From contig NC_091671.1 of assembly GCF_042453785.1 (NCBI RefSeq), forward strand, positions 37,959,001 through 38,023,000: DNA of 64,000 bases, given 5' to 3'. This document shows positions 58,492 to 64,000 of the stretch, in pieces. The position numbers and the translations under genes are program-made. Numbering within the stretch: the first letter of the stretch is position 1; every line of letters starts with the position of its first letter. Under the pieces are notes generated by a model that made no database searches, had not been told where the DNA came from, and saw only the letters and a list, made by a program, of their open reading frames with translations. The DNA comes from Malus domestica. Its lineage: Eukaryota; Streptophyta; Magnoliopsida; Rosales; Rosaceae.

Positions 58492-59492
58492 TTAGAGCGA
58501 AAGATATTTATCCAAATGAAGAAGAAGCACAAGAATTTATTCAAAGAGGTTTTGAGAGAACACAGAAAAATAAATATAACTTTTATCAATTAGCTTTATT
58601 TGAAAACAGAAGTAGAATTGTAAGCAGCATCAGTCAACATGAAGTTAGCTGTATTGATAATGAAGTCACACTTAATCTAATTAGTAAAGAAGCAGTTACT
58701 CATTTGAGAAAATCACATTTTAGTCAAATTCATTTAGGAACAATATTAATTGGAATAGCAGGATTAACCAGAGCACAAGTAGGTACAAAAGTTTTAGTAT
58801 ACATATATGATGATAGATGGGATAATCACCAACAAGCAGAAATAGCAACAACTGAAGTAGACTTAAGTTCAAACTTAGCAGTCATAGGTTGTATTCCAAA
58901 TTATGTTATGACGATTAATGAATTTAGTAAATATATTAAAGTGAGCATAAGAACAAAAAATTATAATATGAAAGGAGAGTATAAAAATTTGTGTATTAAC
59001 TTAATATATATAGGTAAATTGTATGATAGATATAATCATAAGTTTAATTTAGAGTTTCAAAATTTAGTTCAAACATTTGGCAGTAAACATGTAAATATGA
59101 TAGAAGCAAAACCCGTAGATAATAGTTTTTTAGAAGGAACTCAGTGGACATTGCCTAATTTACAAATAGCACCAAATAGACAACCAGATAAAGTACAAAT
59201 ATATGAAACTAGTACAGGTCAAGCAACAATTAGGTTTAGTAATTATAAGCAACTAGAAAAAATAGAAAAGGATGAGAGTGAAATTGAAAATGAGAGTATA
59301 CATATGGCTTTTGATAATTTAGGTATTAATTTAGTTGAACAAAATTTTGATCATATTGTAGATAAACTTATAGAAGATATTGATCATTTAGATGAAGAAC
59401 AATATTTGGAAAAATATAAGACATATGATTTAGGATTACATAAAAATTCAGACGAAAAAATGAAAATTTTAATCTTAGAAATAGGAGTATAA
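58458..59492 (+). pseudogene. Pararetroviral polyprotein part 1: movement protein
   Basis: A 344-codon frame with the 30K-superfamily movement-protein core: LGTILIGIAGLTRAQVG, then VYIYDDRW with the conserved aspartate, and later NEFSKYIKVSIRTKNYNM. Such proteins form tubules or open plasmodesmata for cell-to-cell spread. The frame ends at a TAA at 59490-59492; the same frame continues open at 59493 into the coat-protein segment, so this is one interrupted polyprotein. The start codon is chosen only by position and could lie further upstream in the overlap. Confidence 0.75.
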
Positions 59493-59531
59493 CACATTTT
59501 AGGATCAAAAGAATATAATAATTTATTAAAA

Positions 59532-60622
59532 TTGAAAGCAGAATGTAATCCAGCAGAAGAAAGTAGTACATCAGGAGTAGAAAATCCAAGACACGCAAGC
59601 AGAACTGATCAACAATTTTTGAGACCAACAAATGATCAATATAATGAAAAAGCAAAAGTAGACTATATGGAAGAAAGTATGATAAAACCTAGAAAAAACA
59701 GGATTCCATATTTGAGAGGGTTAGAACAAATTAATATAGCTGGTAATATATTAAATTTAGATAATGTAGATCCACAAGATTGGGCAAGAACGATTGAGAG
59801 ATGGGGAAAAGGCTGCGTACATGCAGCATTAATGTTAGATTTTAGTAATTCACAAAATATGTTAGATTACTTTGAGCATACTTTGGATGATTTAGTTTTT
59901 TATTATTTCCAGTCATGGAAAGTTCAAAATCCAGAACAACATCAAGCAGCTAAAACACATTTTAATATTGATGGTTTTGTTACTTTGATTAAACAAGAGT
60001 TTTTAGATCATAATAGATTAGATGGCAGAAGTGAACAAGAACAAATAAGAGCAATAAGAAATTTAGAACAATTACAAATTTGCGATTTACAGTATATAGC
60101 TGAGTATACCACATATTTCTTTAAATATTTAGGAAGAACAGGTAGAATTAGTAATATTAATTTATTAGATATTTATATGACAAAAATAAAAGGACCAATA
60201 GGTGAAAAGATTTGGAATGAATGGCAAAAGCATCCGAAGAAAAATGATATTGCTATAGGACCTAGAATTCAACATGTATATGATATACTCAGACAAGAGT
60301 TTAGTCAAATAAAAGCTAAGAGACAAATTAGGAAACAATTCTACATGTGTTGTAAAAATATAGATTTACAACAACAATATGGTTACCATAAGAAAAAGCA
60401 TAAGAAAATATACAAAAGGAAATATAAGTTGTATAAACCCTACAAACAACATAAGAATTTCAGCATAGGACATTCAAGAACATATAGGAAAAGAAAATAT
60501 ATTCCAAAACAATTTAGAAAAAGAAGTGGCAGACCTTGGATTAGAAAATATAAAGCACCAAAAGATAAGAGTAATTCTAATTGTTATTCATGTGGATAAG
60601 TTGGACATATTAGATCTAAATG
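59532..60622 (+). pseudogene. Pararetroviral polyprotein part 2: coat protein with zinc knuckle
   Basis: Same frame as the movement-protein segment. The capsid part has DPQDWARTIERWGKG, LNLDNVD and FVTLIKQEFLDHNRLDG, as in caulimovirid coat proteins. A very basic Lys/Arg-rich stretch follows (about 60330-60560), then a CCHC knuckle whose second half is cut by a TAA at 60597-60599; the remaining VGHIRSKCP is still readable past the stop. The capsid packages the viral DNA. The stop makes it non-functional as read. Confidence 0.75.
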
Positions 60623-60659
60623 TCCAAAATTAGGTAAACAGTCGAAAGAAAAAGTACAT

Positions 60660-61115
60660 TTGATGGAGTTGTTAGAAGAAGATGAGGATATTCAGTCAAT
60701 ATACAGTTTAGATAATTTAAGTGATAATGAGAGCATTTATAGTATAGAGAGTATTAACATGATAGATTCAGACTCAGAAGATTCAAGTAAAACAAATAGT
60801 GATCTAGAAGAGTATATGTGTGCATTCATAAAAGAACAATATGAAGAAGAATATAAATACATCAATTTAGGTTGGCCAGAAAAATGTCATAAGTGTAGTA
60901 AATTAGTTGCAAATAAATACTATAATACATATTCAATATTATGTGAAAAATGTTATAATAATAGGTTATTAGAATTACAAGAAAATACTGAAATATTAGG
61001 AAATATTGTTTATAGTATAGAAAAACCAAAAAATAGTTCTTTAATTACCAAAAATTGTGAAATATAATTAGTAAAAGAACATAAGATACAAACGATAGCT
61101 ATGATAGATACAGGG
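60660..61115 (+). pseudogene. Pararetroviral polyprotein part 3: linker and start of protease
   Basis: Same frame again. An acidic linker (EDEDIQSIYSLDNLSDNES) is followed by a zinc-like pair (KCHKCSKL and later LCEKC), a TAA at 61065-61067, and then AMIDTG at 61101-61115, the aspartic protease catalytic D-T-G. The insertion at 61116 follows immediately. Confidence 0.7.
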
Positions 61116-61935
61116 TGTAACGCCCCTAGCATTGTTTGGGCTTTGTTCTAGACCTCAAGAGGAGTCTAGCAATGGTGATAATTAGAGGTAAACCTTTCAC
61201 AATTGTTTAAAATCGAGCAAGGTTGCCGCGGCACCCGTGAGGTGTTTTCCCCCATTCTAAGACCAATTTAATCCCCAATTTGTAGTGGAATAGGTAAAAG
61301 AGATGATTAGAGAAAATTTTCAGGTGATGGGGGACCTAAATTTCATCGGAATTTGGCCGGGAGACAACAAATCCCGCCGGTTATGCCCCACGGGTCAAAA
61401 GACCCGTTTTCCCCCCTTCTCCCTCTTGTTCTCTCCTTTCCCTCCTTTCTTTCTTTTCTGATTGGGATGTGCCCATTTCCGCCACTCACCAACCGCCACG
61501 TGGCTACACACCCATGCTCCAAAAGATCTAGAGCTCTCCAGAAAATGGTCGAATGACCATTTCATCGCTGACTTTGTTTGTTTATATCTTCTTCGTTATA
61601 ACTCCATTTCACAAACGGTTTGCGCCCACGTGTTCGTGGGGTCGAGCTCTATTCACACATATAAATTGTGACCCAAAAAAATTGACAGATTTTAAATAAT
61701 TAATTTCCAACTTCAAACTTCGTAACTATTTTAATTTAAAACTAGATTCAAATAAATTAATATAATTTCCCAATGAATAACATAAAATCTCAATAACACT
61801 TTACATAATTTATAAAAAATTTCAATAACAAAATTATAAAATTCCCCAATTCTATTTCTATAATCATAAATCGATTTATTTTCGATTTTTCTCCACATAT
61901 TATGAATATCTATCTCATATATTTAAATTTTTCAA
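61116..61935. mobile_element. Solo-LTR-like insertion inside the viral protease
   Basis: It begins TGTAACGCCCC, a start common in plant Ty3/gypsy (Tekay-type) LTRs. It is about 820 bases, GC-richer than the virus at its left and AT-rich at its right, with no RT. Viral protease coding resumes just after it (STKSVIREELV from 61942). No exact target duplication could be confirmed; the right boundary is good to a few bases. Confidence 0.65.
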
Positions 61936-61938
61936 GGT

Positions 61939-62156
61939 ATGAGTACAAAGAGTGTCATAAGAGAAGAGTTAGTATCAGAAAAATATAGACAAAAATTAGC
62001 AAAACCAGTAAGAATAACACAATTTGATGAGAGACCAATTTACTTAACACATTGTATAAATAATGAGTTTATTAAAGTAGAAAATAACAATTTAATTTAC
62101 CATTAACATTTGTTTCACCAGTAGGATCATATCCATTTATTTTAGGTTTAAACTTT
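61939..62156 (+). pseudogene. Pararetroviral protease, second part, with frameshift
   Basis: Open from 61939 (MSTKSVIREELV, then ITQFDERPIYLTH) to a stop near 62106. The next viral segment (SPVGSYPFILGLNFL) is in another frame, so a one-base frameshift lies near 62095-62100. The G-L-N-F-L end is the usual C-terminal motif of the retroviral-type protease. Confidence 0.65.
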
Positions 62157-62647
62157 TTGAAAAGTTTGCAAGGTTTTTTATTTATGAACCCTAACATAAC
62201 AATTTTCAAAAAAGGCATTACAATAACTGACCAAAGTAATACTGTAGAAGCATACAAAAACATAAGTATAGAAGAGCCTAGTGGCCAAGATAGTTATCAT
62301 TTAGAAAACTTAAAAGAAAATGATGAGCATAATAACGTAGAAGAGTTTGATGAAGACATTTTTGAACATGAATACCCGATTTTAGAAGAATTAACCTGTA
62401 TAGAAATATTACAGCTAGATAGACCAAAGAGTTTAGAAGAATTGTTACAATTAGCAGAACAAACTAGGATTATAGGAGAAGACCCACAGTTACATTGGAG
62501 TAAAAATAAAATACTAGCAAAATTAGATATAATTAACCCAGATTTAACCATTAAGACGGCTGATATGCCTTGTAGTCTAATAGATAAACAAGAGTTTGAG
62601 CAGCAAATAAAAGAGTTGTTAAATTTAAAAGTTGTTTGTACCATACT
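62157..62647 (+). pseudogene. Pararetroviral polyprotein: protease end and RT start, cut by a gypsy element
   Basis: The frame runs from the protease end (LKSLQGFLFMNPN) through an acidic linker to KQEFEQQIKELLNLKVV, the conserved lead-in to caulimovirid reverse transcriptase. At 62648 the viral reading ends at the LTR of a gypsy element. The catalytic YxDD of RT is not in the window. Confidence 0.7.
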
Positions 62648-63136
62648 TGACCAATCCCGAAACTACCGAGCACCGGCCAACGCTATACTGTCAAGGACCC
62701 AGAAGAGTTCCCCTCCGACCAGGAGGCCAATCACTACTAGAAGCCAATCAGAGCGCAGCACGTGTCGACATCAAGAACCAATCACAACATGACACATGTC
62801 AATGTGACAAAGCTACAAGTTTTTCTATAAATAGGGGTCATTCCCCCACAATATTGCCAAATGCCATTTTGTGTTAAATCATTCACAAGAACTCACTAAA
62901 TTGAGAGCTTGATCCTTTGTACTTGTGTAAGCCCTTCACTACTAATAAGAACTCCTCTACTCCGTGGACGTAGCCAATCTGGGTGAACCACGTACATCCT
63001 GTGTTTGCTTCTCTGTCTCTCTTCATTTACGTACTTATCCTCACTAGTGACTGAAGCAACCAAGCAACCAAGCGAAGGTCACAAAACCTGACACTTTCTG
63101 TTGTACCAAAGTCTTCGCTGATTTTGTGCATCAACA
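62648..63136 (+). repeat. 5' LTR of the gypsy element
   Basis: It starts TGACCAATCCC and ends ...GCATCAACA, directly before the primer-binding region. TATAAATA at 62826-62833 is the likely promoter. The partner LTR is outside the window. Confidence 0.75.
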
Positions 63137-63138
63137 TT

Positions 63139-63156
63139 TGGCGCCGTCTGTGGGAA
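63139..63156 (+). other. Primer-binding site of the gypsy element
   Basis: TGGCGCCGTCTGTGGGAA starts two bases after the LTR. TGG is complementary to the tRNA CCA end. The tRNA species is not assigned. Confidence 0.7.
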
Positions 63157-63243
63157 ACGACACTTATTCCTACTCTCTTCAGCTGTGTCAAGCTGGTTTC
63201 TATCATTCGTACACTTTCTTTTGACCAGGCATCCCTCTCCAAC

Positions 63244-64000
63244 ATGGGAAGCGAAGGAAGCCACAGCACACAGAATGACACCCCCCTTGCACATAGTGCG
63301 AAACAACGAAAGAAGGAAGGAAAACGAGTTCTTCTTCAAGCTAAAGTCGATGAGTTGGAAGCTCAGAACAACAAGATAGCAATGAAGAATGAGGTCCTCC
63401 AGGAGCAATATGAGAAGCTCTTCGAGACACTCCACGAAGCTAGGCAAGCTCAGACACGCGAGCTTGTTGCCCCCGTGGAAGTCAACCATCAACTGGGTGC
63501 CCTCCAACATGGAGGGTCACATGCATTCGACATAGATATCCCTGATAGGGAACAGATTACCCCTCGACTTGATAATCAACATGAGGCTTCTCTTAACCCA
63601 GTTGCTTCGACCCGAACCATGAGAAGTGGAGGGAGACACCTCTTTGCTGAAGGGGCAGAAGGATCGAAAGCCGTCTTTCGCGATTGTCGGGATTTCCTGA
63701 AGCAACGTCGAGAGAATTCCATCCATATAAGCTCAAAGATCAATGACCCAAGGATTTCTGAGAGACTCGGTCCCCTGCCACGGCCCGAGCCGGCCACCAA
63801 TTTGGGGAAGGGGCAACAAGTCCTAGAGAGACATGAGGGTACAGGGGACTCAGAGGTGTTCCGACAGACATACCCTGGAAGCCAGTACAACGAGTCCAGG
63901 GAAAAATCACATGCCCTTGATCAAACCTTCCTAATTCCAAGAGGAGATGGAGATTTACGAAAGAAAGCTCCAGTGGCACATAACTCCGCTCAGGACCCCC
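63244..64000 (+). CDS. Gypsy gag-like protein, N-terminal part, open to window end
   Basis: Open frame of 252 codons from ATG (MGSEGSHSTQNDTPLAHS) without a stop to the right edge. It has a coiled-coil segment (VDELEAQNNKIAMKNEVLQE, about residues 37-60) and is hydrophilic throughout, as in the N-terminal region of plant gypsy gag precursors. The position, 88 bases after the primer site, fits gag. The long open frame suggests a young element; the retrotrans_gag core would follow outside the window. Confidence 0.75.
   Translation, partial: MGSEGSHSTQNDTPLAHSAKQRKKEGKRVLLQAKVDELEAQNNKIAMKNEVLQEQYEKLFETLHEARQAQTRELVAPVEVNHQLGALQHGGSHAFDIDIPDREQITPRLDNQHEASLNPVASTRTMRSGGRHLFAEGAEGSKAVFRDCRDFLKQRRENSIHISSKINDPRISERLGPLPRPEPATNLGKGQQVLERHEGTGDSEVFRQTYPGSQYNESREKSHALDQTFLIPRGDGDLRKKAPVAHNSAQDP

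Larger units (their letters stand above)
56600..62647 (+). mobile_element. Endogenous pararetrovirus (Caulimoviridae, badnavirus/tungrovirus-like), decayed
   Basis: Order seen: promoter, poly(A) signal, tRNA-Met primer site, two small ORFs, then a polyprotein with movement protein, coat protein with zinc knuckle, aspartic protease and the beginning of reverse transcriptase. This matches badnavirus-like genomes and not LTR elements, which lack a movement protein. The coding strand is strikingly A-rich. The copy is broken by in-frame TAA/TAG stops, a frameshift near 62095, a solo-LTR-like insertion at 61116 and a gypsy element at 62648. RNase H and the right end lie beyond that element, outside the window. 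It is an inactive genomic copy. Genus is inferred from layout only. Confidence 0.88.
62648..64000 (+). mobile_element. Ty3/gypsy retrotransposon, 5' part, runs off window
   Basis: It has a 489-base LTR (62648-63136, TGACC to CAACA) with a TATAAATA at 62826-62833, then TGGCGCCGTCTGTGGGAA at 63139, the primer-binding-type sequence of many plant gypsy elements, then a long open frame. It is inserted in the viral RT coding region, so it is younger than the virus. Confidence 0.85.

Noticed and set aside
63027-63979. Minus-strand frames at the right edge
   Set aside because: They lie opposite the open gypsy gag frame and its leader, and show no family motif.

Overview
This window is plant nuclear DNA, almost certainly a eudicot and most likely a woody Rosaceae such as apple or pear. 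The evidence is split genes with GT-AG introns, GA-rich 5' leaders, an AT-rich background, and dense copia and gypsy elements, MITEs and tRNA-derived SINEs. The family assignment is inference from the style of the genes and repeats; no database was consulted.

Layout. 1-4085 is a decayed Ty1/copia retrotransposon that enters from the left edge. 4724-7497 (minus) is a chlorophyllase pseudogene; its second exon is split by a 1.1-kb LTR-like insertion with a GGTTC target duplication. 8953-11191 is a compact copia element with two near-identical LTRs, an ATGAT target duplication and only a gag remnant inside. 13471-14154 and 17469-18041 are tandem copies of a secreted PELPK-type proline-rich protein gene. 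21282-24744 (minus) is a SUVH5/6-type H3K9 methyltransferase with an uninterrupted 1070-codon frame. 25.4-25.8 kb holds a remnant of an aspartic protease gene. 27275-28692 is a four-exon LIFEGUARD/BI-1-like gene. 31578-36163 (minus) is a seven-exon VAN3-binding/FORKED1-like gene. 40644-41420 (minus) is a 2-oxoglutarate oxygenase-like pseudogene. 42135-45553 (minus) is a fourteen-exon NIMA-related kinase gene. 46.5-56 kb is gene-poor and built of MITEs, a SINE, tandem duplications and a nested DNA element.

The right end, from about 56.6 kb to 62647, is the most unusual part: an integrated pararetrovirus (Caulimoviridae, badnavirus/tungrovirus-like layout). It shows, in order, a TATA box, a poly(A) signal, a tRNA-Met primer-binding site, two small ORFs coupled by a TAATG overlap, and a polyprotein with movement protein, coat protein with zinc knuckle, aspartic protease and the start of reverse transcriptase. 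It is dead: it carries TAA/TAG stops, a frameshift, a solo-LTR-like insertion immediately after the protease D-T-G triad, and a gypsy retrotransposon (62648 to the right edge) inserted in the RT region. That gypsy element has an open gag-like frame (63244-64000) that runs off the window.

The host genes are independent single units with no operon-like logic. The repeats supply most of the structural novelty: at least five small inverted-repeat families occur, most of them in two or more copies, and several copies keep target duplications.
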